Assembly (NCBI GenBank): GCA_002081555.1
Contig: KV920978.1
Span: 1-47,166, forward strand
Direction of reading: 5' to 3'
Source of the DNA: Protostelium mycophagum
Taxonomy: Eukaryota; Evosea; Variosea; Protosteliida; Protosteliaceae
Length of the DNA stretch: 47,166 nucleotides
A program made the translations under genes and the position numbers. Of this stretch, positions 21,871 through 34,457 are shown one piece after another (the first letter of the stretch is position 1; each line of letters starts with the position of its first letter). The notes beneath the pieces were generated by a model. The model did no database searches and was not told the origin of the DNA. It saw only the letters and a list, made by a program, of their open reading frames with translations.

Positions 21871-22201
21871 CAGGCCGAACGTATGACGCTAAAAATTTGT
21901 GCAGGAAACGCTAAATTTAGGTTCAATCACTACAACCCGACAATTTTTGCCTCCGGAAGAAAAATCGTATTTAACGATTTCGAAAAAGAAGTTCTGTTTT
22001 TGTTTTGAGAAATTTACAAAGTTGAAATTTGCCAGGACTTTACAATTTCCTTTGAACGTTGAGATACTCGGTAACTAACGGATTCGTTTCGCCAAGCCAC
22101 AAATTTGCAAGTGCAGTCCAGTTTTTTCTTGAATTTTTTTTCGTAGAATGGCGGAAAACAAATTCTTAGAGATTTCGTATTCCGATTAGATTTTATATAT
22201 T
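21871..22201. other. Spacer between CCDC146 5' end and aquaporin 3' end
   Basis: No gene is recognised. It holds the 5' flank of CCDC146 and is AT-rich towards 22200. The two minus-strand genes are in tandem. Confidence 0.5.
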
Positions 22202-23141
22202 CTAATTGACCGAACTCTCGTCGGTCTTATTGTCGTTTCCGTGCATGAAGACTCTAAACAAAAATGTGGCAACGAGGCCGCCGGTGTAAGGTGCCACCCA
22301 ATAGATCCAATGGTGACTCCAGTGACCAGACAACAGCGCTGGACCGAATGACCGTGCCGGATTTGTGGAGGCTATGTCATGTTTAGGCTTCATTTATAAA
22401 TGAGAAGATGGATTCAAGACGTACATCCTGTGATGGTGCCGGCGATGATGTAGTTGGCAGACATAACACCGCCGATGGCGAATGGAGCGGCCAATTTAGA
22501 CACCACGACGGGTTGTATGGGGTTCAGTGTCAATGTGAAGTCCACAAAGACCAAGAGGAAGGTGACAAACGCCTCGATCACGAAGGAGTTCCCTATTGTA
22601 CCCTGTAGAACAAGGGTGGCACCATAGTGGTACTCTTCGTCATGTCGTAGTTCGACAGGGATCATGATCAACATGACAGAGACGGCGAGTATGCTGGCCA
22701 AAAGTTGGGCGATCGTGAACAAAACGGTTCTAATGAGGGATTGTTTTCCTGACAGAAAGGTACCGAGGGAAATCTGCGAGTATCTTAGAAGTCGAAGACG
22801 ATAATGAAGAAACTCACCACTGGATTAAAATGAGCCCCAGAAATCTCTTCGAAACACAGGATCTGCGAAGTGTGAGATAATTTGATGGCGATTGACGAAA
22901 CCATCACCAGAAAGGCTTGCAGGAGTCCGGCAGATGCCGCCATTAGGACTACATTTTCATGGTGAAGGATGTCGATGCATATGTTGAATAGAAACAATAA
23001 GAAGGAGCCAATCAGTTCTGCCGCCACGGCTCGCCATAACCGAGCGCTCTTCAGTTCCCTTGTGTTGATCAACCAGTGAAACTCTTCTTCTATATCCGTT
23101 TCAATTTTGTGTAAGAGTGGGTTCGTTTCGTGTTTGTCCAT
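22202..23141 (-). CDS. Aquaporin / MIP-family channel
   Basis: Three exons start at MDKHETNPLLHKIETDIEEE; an upstream in-frame Met at 23216 is less likely. Six hydrophobic helices are evident, for example LWRAVAAELIGSFLLFLFNI, AQLLASILAVSVMLIMIPV, FVIEAFVTFLLVFVDFTL and WIYWVAPYTGGLVATFLFRV. The first pore motif is SGAHFNPV (NPV instead of NPA), and an intron lies right after it. The second is STNPARSFGPALL, formed across the junction of exons 2 and 3, with the selectivity-filter Arg after NPA. The cytosolic N-terminus is acidic. It is expected to conduct water or small solutes across a membrane. The altered first NPA box may change selectivity, but this cannot be judged from sequence. Confidence 0.93.
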
Positions 23142-24104
23142 ATCGTGATTCTTGATTTCTGGGGTAGGAGCACGTGATGAAGCGGTAAAACCGGAAATTT
23201 CGGACCAGAAAATCACCGTGTTGTCCCGTTTTTACGGGAATATCAGACAACCCAAGGAATTTCTGGTGTACAGAGCATAATTGTGACTTCGAGCGTCGCT
23301 CTCAGCTCACTGTATGTACAACAATCCTTCACATCCTTGCTGTGCGCAATTGCACCACTTGAATTCAGATAGATCAGGAGTGAGTGGCGGGCTCCATCCT
23401 TTTCTAATGAGATGAGAGAAGGAGCCTGTACCGGTTTATAATGACATCGCTTTCTTGCTATCGATGATATTTGTATAATTTCTGGAGATTTTTCGAGAAG
23501 TACCAGAGATCATGATGATTATGGATTGTTCAATGCAACAGTAATACCAGAGACTGAGAGACTTTTTTGCCGACCAGAATCAAGCCATGACAAAAAAGAT
23601 TTGTTCGTTTCATTTTTTTGCAACAAAAACAGCACTCAATTACATCGGCACGATCATCAACAAGATCACACCAACTCTTCTTCATTATCAGCCATATCAA
23701 ACAGGATGGATGTGTAAATGTTAAAGGTAAGGTCATCCATTCAAACATCCATCCTCCGCTTACCCTTGTTGATGAATTGAACACTTTCCACTTCCAATCA
23801 ATGTTGAAAATGGCGTGGTTGGTGATTTTGGGATCTCCGTGAAGTGATTGGTTCTTCCTTTCTTCTCATCTCTGAGATTAGTCACAGTATTTCTGGGCTA
23901 TTGTTCTGATATACAGAACCCAACTCTTTCAACATCACAAAAACTCTTGAATGTTGCAAGCAGTGCAAGCAGTGCAGCAGGCAGATTTCTCAAATAAATC
24001 ACCTGTTTCCAAAATCAGAATCCCAAATTCACTGAATGTTCACCTTGAGACTTCCAGAACAAGCAATTTACACCTTTGCACAAGACATAATAAGACAATA
24101 TCAA
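23142..24104. other. Divergent intergenic region, aquaporin and ankyrin genes
   Basis: About 960 bp with no recognisable gene. It should hold both promoters. It includes AT-rich stretches and a short tandem GCAAGCAGT near 23955-23972. Frames on both strands are short and motif-free. Confidence 0.5.
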
Positions 24105-25197
24105 ATGACAGACTACATAGACAACCAGTCCGTGATCATGATAACTGCCAGGAATGCTAAGAGGTGGGTGGATTGCACCAAAATTCGATCGCAAGTTCAA
24201 TGAAATAATTCACTGCAGGATAAACAAAAGACATCCAAAGTATAAAGTAGCAGAAGAAAATATAGATGAGATTGACAGAAGAGAAGACGGGATACTGTCA
24301 AGCTATGACTTGACAGTGGACATACTGAGGATGGCCATGTATATCCCCATAGACATAAGAGGATTACCGGACCTGAAAAAAGAGGCACGCATGTACGTGA
24401 GGATGAGGAGAGTGTGCACGAGATGGAGAGACATAGGTATGTGATGAGAGTGATACCTTTACTGAAGATCTGTAGTGGATAGATTGTTCTTGAGACCTGA
24501 GCACTATTTGGTGACAAATGCAAAGTTTGTTCATCTGCTACTCCGATATAATGTGGATCTCACCCAGAACAAGAACTATGCGATAAGGATGGCATCAAAG
24601 AACGGGCATACCAAGATAGTGAGGAAGCTATTGGACAGCAGAGCAGATCCATCAGATGACCTTAATGATGCACTGAGGTTGGCATCAAAGAACGGGCATA
24701 CCGAGATAGTGAGGATGCTACTGGGAGACAACAGAATAGGTTCACTCAATGATATGGACAAGATTATAAGGACAGCATCATACCATGAACATACAGAGAT
24801 AGTGAGGATGTTATTCCAGGACAATAGAATAAGTCCATTGTGCAATCTTGATGATGCAATGAGGATGGCATCAGTTGATGGGCAGATAGAGGCAGTGAGG
24901 ATGTTGTTGCAGTATAGTAGAGTGGATCCATCAGATGACAACAATTATACAATAAGGATGGCAGCACAAAAAGGACATACAGAGATAGTGAGAATGCTAT
25001 TGGATGATAGTAGAGTAGATCCATCAGATGTTGACAATTATGCAATAAGAGTGGCATCAGAGAATGGGCATGTAGAGATCGTACGGATGCTATCAGAGGA
25101 CAGCAGAGTGGATCCATCAGATGACCACAATTATGCAATAAGAATGGCAGAAAAGAATGGACATGCTGAGATAGTGAAGATGCTTTATAACCCATAA
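24105..25197 (+). CDS. Ankyrin-repeat protein with F-box-like N-terminus
   Basis: Three exons. Exon 1 starts MTDYIDNQSVIMITARNAKR (24105-24163), then a 55-nt intron (24164-24218). Exon 2 is 24219-24436, then a 39-nt intron (24437-24475), then exon 3. The N-terminal part (DIRGLPDLKKEARMYVRMRR, then VCTRWRDIVDRL) resembles a weak F-box or related cap. Exon 3 encodes seven regular 31-residue ankyrin repeats of the form NYAIRMASKNGHTEIVRMLL followed by DSRVDPSDD. An in-frame ATG at 24154 lies inside the first intron and is not needed. This repeat style is common in amoebae and their giant viruses. Ankyrin arrays bind proteins, and an F-box version would act as a ubiquitin-ligase adaptor. The target is unknown. 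Confidence 0.88.
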
Positions 25198-25700
25198 ATA
25201 AATGTCAAAACACCTGTCATTTCAGTTGTTTTGCAACAGAAGAACCTACCTCACTGAGGACACCAACCATTGCATGTGCAGATTTAAACTGCATCAATAG
25301 ACTTGCCAGATAGATGTTAACTGGTGGGACATCTGTGCTGGTCTAAGGTCGCTACAGCAGGCTCTGTGCATGCCACAATTTACACGGCCTCTACACGTGT
25401 TTTTGTGTGCTGTGGCACGTTGTAGAAAGCGGCTTTGGACTATGACAACATCAATAAAAAAAATTTGACTTTGAATAACATCATGGTGTTGCATAATCCA
25501 AAGTCGAGATCAACCCAATCAAATGTGGAAGAGGACATCTGCAGATGAATAGACATAAGAGAACGTTTCAGAACACGGGAAAGTACAAGAATTTCCACGT
25601 AACTACCGTAGCTTCTAAAAGGTCCAACTTTGTTACCACCGCACAAGTCAGCATAAAAAAAGCCGCAAAGATGCAAAATAAAAACACAGAGTAGTTGATT
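25198..25700. other. Spacer between convergent genes
   Basis: No gene is recognised. It holds a GTAACTACCGTAG palindrome near 25601-25613 and a half GCGGCTTTGG word near 25429. Short frames on the minus strand lack motifs. Confidence 0.45.
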
Positions 25701-26972
25701 TCAATTTATTTTGCTTGGCTCTCTGATCATGAGATATAGGGGGATTCCCGATAAGTCCCCGACACTGTACCCCTCCTCATTAGCGTAACCACTACCGAAT
25801 CTGACCACCTCTACAACCTGCCAAATTTTGAAAATTGCAGACAAGCTTTGCTGTGAACGCAAATAACTTTTTCGGCGGGAGAAATCAGATTTAATTTTTG
25901 AAAAATACAAAACTGTCAGAATTGCTCTCACCTTGAAGCCATACTTTTTGTAGATATCCCTAGCATTTGGGGTGGTTGCCTCCAGCCAACAGAGTGCTCC
26001 TAAGAATAGTAAATCTACAACTCTACTTCTGCACATAAATCTCAGGTGAATCAGCAAAACCCCACCAATACGCTGGTGATATGTGTACTCTTTAATCGGC
26101 AAGACAACAACCAACACAATAGATTATAAAAACTCTGTTGTGCCTTTGGAATGTTTAGCTCATCGCAAACACGAGAACTATTCCAGGGTTTTAGGCTTTG
26201 GTCTTTTGCTCACCGTGAACAACACGTGCGCTTCAGCTAAAGAACGTCGACAGAAGAATTTGGGCCGACTGTTGTGTCGACCTTTTTTTAGAAAATTCAC
26301 AGAAAACTCTGACTCTAAAGATACAAAATTCACCTTGCTGGTCAGCTTTTTTGAGATGTCTTTCAAATAAACAAGTGCACAAACCCTTGCCTCTGTTGTC
26401 AGGCGTGACGCCGACAAACATGCAATACCAAAAAGGCCTGTCTTCCATGTGTCTGCGTCATGTCACATGAGATTTCGATGAAATTTCACCGACTTCTCCT
26501 TGAGTGGGTCGATGAGAGAACCGTAGCTGAGACCTCTAAGAGAAGCCCTCAGACCTCCACACCATAAAAATTTGAGTCCGAATGAAAATAATGTGAAGAC
26601 ACCAATCTGTTTGAATCAGTGCAATCAAAAAGAAATGCAAAAAATGCCAGACAACTCTTCACTTGTGGAGAGAGTTGATTGTGGACACATGTATCATTTC
26701 ACCTTCTTTCCGGGAGCCAACCAAATGGCTGCTCCTGCATAATCTACCGAGATCAACTCTCTAATCACAACCAATGAAAAGTACGCACCGTTGACATCGA
26801 CAAGCTCCGCGTCACATGATGATGTTAGATCTATGATGGTATCAAATTGGCTCTTGTGTCTGTCAAAATATTCTCCAGTCTCTCCAGGTTTTCTCATGAG
26901 GATGTAATTGACCACAGGATCGTCCAAAAATGCTCTGAGCACGTCACATGGATCACTCATCAAATGATTCAC
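25701..26972 (-). CDS. GNAT-family N-acetyltransferase
   Basis: Several exons. The N-terminal exon (MNHLMSDPCDVLRAFLDDPV ... AGAAIWLAPGKK) looks like the variable first strands and helices of GNAT enzymes. The acetyl-CoA site is the exon with MFVGVTPDNRGKGLCTCLFE, which fits motif A (V.P..RGKG). The C-terminal part reads ALCWLEATTPNARDIYKKYG and continues to VEVVRFGSGYANEEG, typical of the motif-B region (L.A....A...Y.K.GF). It transfers acetyl from acetyl-CoA to an amine. The substrate is not evident. One exon between 26500 and 26590 could not be resolved. The stop sits in AAAATAAATTG. Confidence 0.8.
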
Positions 26973-27460
26973 TTGTGAAGAGATTCGCTGATCAGGGGTG
27001 CACGTGAGGGTTCTTCATTCTTCGTCTTGATGGTGATTACGTTCGTCATGTTTGGGTAAAAAATTGTTACGCATTGTTTCTACAACTGTGAATTATGAAT
27101 TAATTGGATTTTTTGATGCAAAACATCACAAACCATTTCTTTCCAAACTGGTCCAAGATGGCCTAGTTGTATTTTTCTGCTGCTCGATTGTCACCTCTCA
27201 GTGCCTGATGTGCATATCATATCAAATCACTCATAACACATACCTCTCAGCTGTTGGCATCCGCCAAACAATACTAAAGGCAACATGGAGAATCTGTACT
27301 GCCACAATTCTAAGTTTTCAGCAGCAACAACAATTCATTTTCGTCGAGATCTTGGCGAGGTGGGGTGAAAAGTAACACCATTCTACAAACGGCATTTTGC
27401 GAATTTTCACTTGGAAATTTCCAACCGGTTGCGTGATCACAATCCTTCCACGATCACATC
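26973..27460. other. Divergent promoter region, GNAT and ADCK genes
   Basis: About 490 bp separate two start codons on opposite strands. Frames on the plus strand run about 100 codons but contain no family motif and are AT-biased. Probably promoter DNA. Confidence 0.45.
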
Positions 27461-30400
27461 ATGTGGAGGTCACGTCTGAAGAAATTAGCTATTGCCACAG
27501 CGTTTGGAGGAGCCGTCTACAAATTTGACCAAGACTATAATGCGTCAGTGCTGAAGTGAGTCTGGCCCTCCTAATATGAGTCCTGATCCACCGAAACAGG
27601 CGTAATTTGAGGACCGTATATAATGGTGCCATCATAGCAGTCGATTACAAGTTAAACTTTAGACCTGACAACGCAGCAAGCATAGAGAACATACATGAGA
27701 GAGTCGCGAAAAGATTGTTTGAAGTGTGCAGAGAAAACGGAGGGATATACATTAAAATGGGTCAAGCGATAGGTACATCTTTTCGATCTGAATCGCAGAT
27801 CCAACACTGACGCGAGATCCAACAAAAGCCATGAGAAGCGGTCGGAATATTTTTGAGTTGTCTCAGCCACAACGAAGCATTTATTTGGTTGCTGGTGCAG
27901 ACTCAAGGGTATCGAAAGGCGGGAAATCGAATTTTAAATTTCAAAAATCAACGGAAATAACGGACTAGAGTATCCCATTCGTTCTGCGGCTCTGCCGCGT
28001 TTGTTTACTGGCGACAATTCACAAGGCGGGAAAGCGAATTTTGAATTTCAAAAATCAACGAAATGAATATAACAGCTTCTCAATCCGCGATTCTGCCCGC
28101 CCCATATCAGAGATACTTTTCTACGCTCTTTGACAACGCCCCTGCTGTATCTTACGAGCAAGTGGTCAAGGTACGTATCCACAAACTCTTACACAAAGTT
28201 TTCGGTTCTATGAAATCTTGACTTCTACACGACTATATTAAAAGGGAGTTGAGATAATTTTTCTCGGTAGTTACCGTAAAATTTCACGATAGTTAGCGAG
28301 ATAAGTTCTGCTGCTCGCTGATCTCCCAATTCACGCGTGAAAATTATTGAAGAAAAACGCGTTGTAGATGGTCAACATATAATAATTTGACAGGTGGTGA
28401 CTGAAGATTTGGGACGCCATCCTGATGAAATTTTCGATGAATTTTCTCACGAACCAATCGCATCCGCTTCCATAGCTCAGGTATTTTTTTCAACTTTCCC
28501 GCCAAAATTCAAAATTTAAAAAATAAAAAATCTGGAAATTCAAAAATAAAACAGGTCCACAAAGCCAAGTTGAAAGACGGCACAATCGTCGCCGTGAAAA
28601 TTCAGGTGCGTTCATTACACTCTCATCTACAACGCGCCATCTCATTCTATCGCAGAAGCCCGCCATACAGAAACAAATGGAGTACGATCTATTGGCGTAC
28701 AGAGCATTAGTGTTACTGTACCAAAATATATTCGACTTGCCGATGTATTGGACTTGCCAAACTGTCATTGATCACATCAGACAAGAGGTTTAATTTGACT
28801 TTTATTCATTTTATTCAAATATATTGTAATTAAATGTTAAGTGCTTGAATGCGTCTTCTCATCAAGATTACACGAAATTGTACGTCCCAAATATTTGTGC
28901 TCGCGGTATGAGACCGTGGAATTGTAGATAAGATGTACTCAGATGTTTATTGTGAAAATTCAGAAAATTGAATTTCTCGAGAAAAAATGATTTTTTCTGA
29001 CGAAAAAAAATTAAAATTTGCAATTAAAAAATCACAAAAAATTGATACTTAAATTATTTTTAAATTAATTTGACAAGCTGTCAGGTCGATTTTGTGAATG
29101 AGGCGCGAAACTCTGAAAAAGCTTGGAATTTTATGAAGCAAGAACCCATCCTCCAGGGAAAAGTTTACGTTCCCAAGATCTACTGGGAAAACACGTCAAA
29201 GCGGGTGATGGTCGCGGAATGGGTGACAGGTGTCAGATTGACAGACAGAAATTCCTGGGAAAAGTGGGGATTCAAAGATACGGATGTGATGCAGACGACG
29301 GTAGATATGTTTGCCAGTCAAATCTTTAGCAGCGGATTTGTACACGGTAGGTTATCATGGAAATTTCACGCGAATTTCGGGGCGAAATAAAATCGTTGTA
29401 GATGAGAGTGTAAATGTTGGGGTTTCACTCTGATACTACAAATTGTAGATTACCAAATATTACAATTTCTTGGATTTTCGAAAATAAATATCTGCAAAAA
29501 TTCAACAAAAAAATTCTGACTGTTTACAGCGGACCCCCACCCTGGAAATGTTTTGGTTAGACCTAGTCCTTTAAACCCCAAAAAGCCTCAAATCGTCCTA
29601 TTAGACCACGGACTATACATGGAAGAGTCAGAAAAGTAGGGTCTCTTTCTGAACGCGAAAATTCACGGAAATTTCACAGATTCAGGGCTCAATATTGTGA
29701 GCTGTGGAGATCTATTTTCCTGATGGATATGACATCTATCGAGAGGATCTGCACCGAATGGGTATTTTTCATTCAAATTTCAGATATTTCACAAAAAAAT
29801 TCCCTTGAAAAAGAAATTATTTTCAGTCAGAAAATATATTTTGATTCTAAAAATAAATCAAACCAGGGAATGAATGACCCCGATATGATGGCGATGATCA
29901 CACTACAACGACCCTATCAGCTCAAGAAAAATAAAATCACAAAGAAAGACGAAAAAGACATTTACGCAGCTCAGGTGAAGATTCAAAAATCAAAAAATAA
30001 CTTGGCGGGAAAACTGACAAGTACAGTTGGATATAAAAGAAAGGTTGAAGAAATTTCTCTCTGACCAAGATAAAATCCCCCGTGAGCTCATTTTTTTGGG
30101 ACGCAACATGGAGTTAGTTCGGGGAAATAACAAGGTGGGGTCTTGAAATTCCCGCCAAAATTTCTGATTCGTTGTAGATGATGGGAAGTCCGGTTAATCG
30201 GATCAATATCATGGCCAGGTGGGCCGCAAGGGTAAGATCTTGGAGAAATGCACTGACAGTCGGATGTTTCATTTGTGCAGCTGTGCCGCATTCAATAAGA
30301 TGTGCAAAGTAAAAGTAGATGACCCGCATCCATTTAGACAAACCCTGAAGCACATTCATTGTCCAAAGTGTCGTCTCCTTTGCTTTCGAGAAAATAAAAA

Positions 30401-30757
30401 ATTGTTTCATAAACCTAAAGTAGAGTAGAATATGGAGTTGGACAACAACAGGGCGAGAAATAGTGTTTTAAATATTTTCAGAAGTCAATGGGGTTTCTTC
30501 CGTTTTGAGGTAAAGATGATTCAAATTTTTTTTCAATTTTCGATTAAAAATTCTAAATAATTTTGAAAATTTAAAAAAATTGAAGAAAATTCACAAATAA
30601 ATTCTAACATTAAAAGATGTCCATGTTGATTTTAAATTTGGGTTTCACCGTACAGCGGTGGTACGACAATCTACATCGATTCTTTTTGGGTGGAGAAGTA
30701 CACGGTTTTGAAGACGTCCTGGAGACACAAATGCGAGCCATGGTGAAAAATCTCTAG
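27461..30757 (+). CDS. ABC1/ADCK (UbiB) family atypical kinase, probably mitochondrial
   Basis: About 13 exons. The N-terminus MWRSRLKKLAIATAFGGAVY is basic and hydrophobic, suggesting mitochondrial targeting. The family KxGQ motif is present (GGIYIKMGQAIA, completed across a ~295-nt intron to SQSAILPAPYQRYFSTLFDN). Further motifs are EPIASASIAQVHKAKLKDGT with VAVKIQ (the Ala-rich loop and catalytic Lys), VDFVNEARNSEKAW, VHADPHPGNVLVRPS (the catalytic D..PGN loop) and IVLLDHGLYMEE (the DFG-equivalent). The C-terminal exons (MMGSPVNRINIMARWAAR, RWYDNLHRFFLGG, EDVLETQMRAMVKNL) fit the ADCK1/YPL109C group. These proteins act in mitochondrial lipid and coenzyme Q biology. The exons between 30060 and 30500 are the least certain. 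Confidence 0.88.
27917..28059 (+). repeat. 37-bp direct repeat pair with E2F-like word in an ADCK intron
   Basis: 27917-27953 and 28023-28059 are identical except for two bases. Both begin AGGCGGGAAA and end TTTCAAAAATCAACG. A GCGGCTCTGCCGC hairpin lies between them (27986-27998). They help explain why this intron is ~295 nt. Confidence 0.85.
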
Positions 30758-31537
30758 CATAATTCACTGGTTATTTTTTGATTATTTTTACAACTATGTT
30801 TCTACAACCAAGACCTGATTTATTTCTGACTCGTTGCAGATGAAAGATCAGCTTGGGATCAGCATGGAGAAAGTACATTTCGATTCCTGAATCCGTTCAA
30901 TAAAATCACATCACATAGTAGAACTTGGATTGTGAGTCTCAAGTGCACTTGATGCTTTCAGCTGTAAAACTCTAGAAATAGATTCTTCAGCCGAAGGACA
31001 GCAACAAAAAATCGACCACACCATCTCTGGCCCTTGTTGTATATAACATGACCGCAGATATGGCAATGAATCGCTTCACCTCTATTTGGGTGATCTTGTT
31101 CTCAGTAATAATAAATTGAACACAACCATTTTTCACACTTTTACAGGTTTTGCTGTGAACTAATCGCGGATGAAGTTCTCGTGGAAATCTAGTCGGACAT
31201 TTTTTTCTGAAAGAAAAGTACTGGGTTTTATGCAAAGCAGAGGGACAGAAGATGCCAAGACCAACAAATACAGAACTACTCCTTTTTCCAAAAAAAGGTG
31301 CTGGCAAACCCTGAAGTTCACGCACTGCTGATCGAGGCCGTACCGGGCGATGATCGATGTTGAATGCGATTGAGGAACAGTTCGACATCACAGATGAAAA
31401 AGAGGATGATCAGGAGCTTGATTTTACAATAATGTCTGACGGCAACTGTACAGAGGTAGAGAATAAAGAACAGAATGAAAGCATGGTCCTTCTTCATAAA
31501 GATGATCAAATCATCAAGATGAAAAGTTGTATTTGGT

Positions 31538-31548
<11 letters not shown>
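30758..31548 (+). other. Unresolved coding patch, possible small plus-strand gene
   Basis: Several protein-like open segments occur with plausible splice sites. One runs DERSAWDQHGESTFRFLNPF and ends at a donor near 30930. The next reads PKDSNKKSTTPSLALVVYNM followed by a hydrophobic FTSIWVILFS. A third reads VLANPEVHALLIEAVPGDDR, and an acidic 63-codon frame starts at ATG 31357 (MLNAIEEQFDITDEKEDDQE). Junction phases could not be reconciled and no domain is recognised. It may be one small gene or unrelated chance frames. The last frame overlaps the 3' end of the opposite-strand nitronate monooxygenase gene by about 11 nt. Confidence 0.35.
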
Positions 31549-33769
<2,221 letters not shown>

Positions 33770-33981
33770 GTCTTTGAGTATGTATTCTGTATGTTGTTGC
33801 CAGGAAAATTGCCGTTCCTTTTTGTAACTTGTGATTCTACAACACANNNNNNNNNNNNNNNNNNNNNNNNNNNNNNNNNNNNNNNNNNNNNNNNNNNNNN
33901 NNNNNNNNNNNNNNNNNNNNNNNNNNNNNNNNNNNNNNNNNNNNNNTACAATCACCAATGTGTCTTTAGCCCATTATCTTT
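33770..33981. other. Assembly gap and flank
   Basis: A run of exactly 100 unknown bases (33847-33946) marks a scaffold join. Its true length is unknown, so the upstream promoter of the nitronate monooxygenase-like gene may be incomplete, and the two sides need not be adjacent. Confidence 0.97.
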
Positions 33982-34395
33982 ATGGTGGATATCTTATCCT
34001 TCGATACAGCAGGCTGGTTTCATATGGATAGTCAGTCATGCACATCAATTCAATTTGAATTCGAATGGTCATCGGAGTTCTTTGACATGGACAAGCCTTA
34101 TCTACTTTGGAGATGTTATTGGATGACCCAACGATTCAAGACGACTGGAGTGCAGATCCTGCGAAAAGATGACACGATCCAAGCGGTCCTTCGCAGTGAA
34201 TTACACAAATGTGTGGGTCATTCATTCATACATATTTGTATCATCTGCACGAGGACTTTCCAAGATCTCCAAATGACAGGAGAAAAAATTCGCACAACAT
34301 CGAGTTGTAGAAATATACGACTGCACGTTTCATGTCTGGATAAAGAGGTCTGTGAAGACGACACGATCAGAATTGTCATCAGATTAGCTTTGTAG
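33982..34395 (+). CDS. Hypothetical protein, 137 codons
   Basis: A single open frame starts MVDILSFDTAGWFHMDSQSC and ends EDDTIRIVIRLAL. Composition alternates charged and hydrophobic residues (EFEWSSEFFDMDKPYLLWRC, LRKDDTIQAVLRSEL), which looks protein-like, but no domain is recognised. It lies next to the gap, so it could be a fragment of a longer gene. A chance frame is not excluded. Confidence 0.35.
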   Translation: MVDILSFDTAGWFHMDSQSCTSIQFEFEWSSEFFDMDKPYLLWRCYWMTQRFKTTGVQILRKDDTIQAVLRSELHKCVGHSFIHICIICTRTFQDLQMTGEKIRTTSSCRNIRLHVSCLDKEVCEDDTIRIVIRLAL

Positions 34396-34457
34396 ATGAT
34401 GCATATCTTCATGATGAAATATCATTACTCTGAAGAGGTTCGTTCTGTACTTTATAT

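Noticed and set aside
24576-25195. Long open frames on the minus strand opposite the ankyrin repeats
   Set aside because: They are a by-product of the repetitive plus-strand codons; the translated pattern is just the 93-bp repeat read backwards.
30219-30428. Basic/Cys-containing plus frame inside the ADCK gene
   Set aside because: It overlaps the inferred C-terminal exons and introns of the kinase-like gene in another frame and has no recognised domain.
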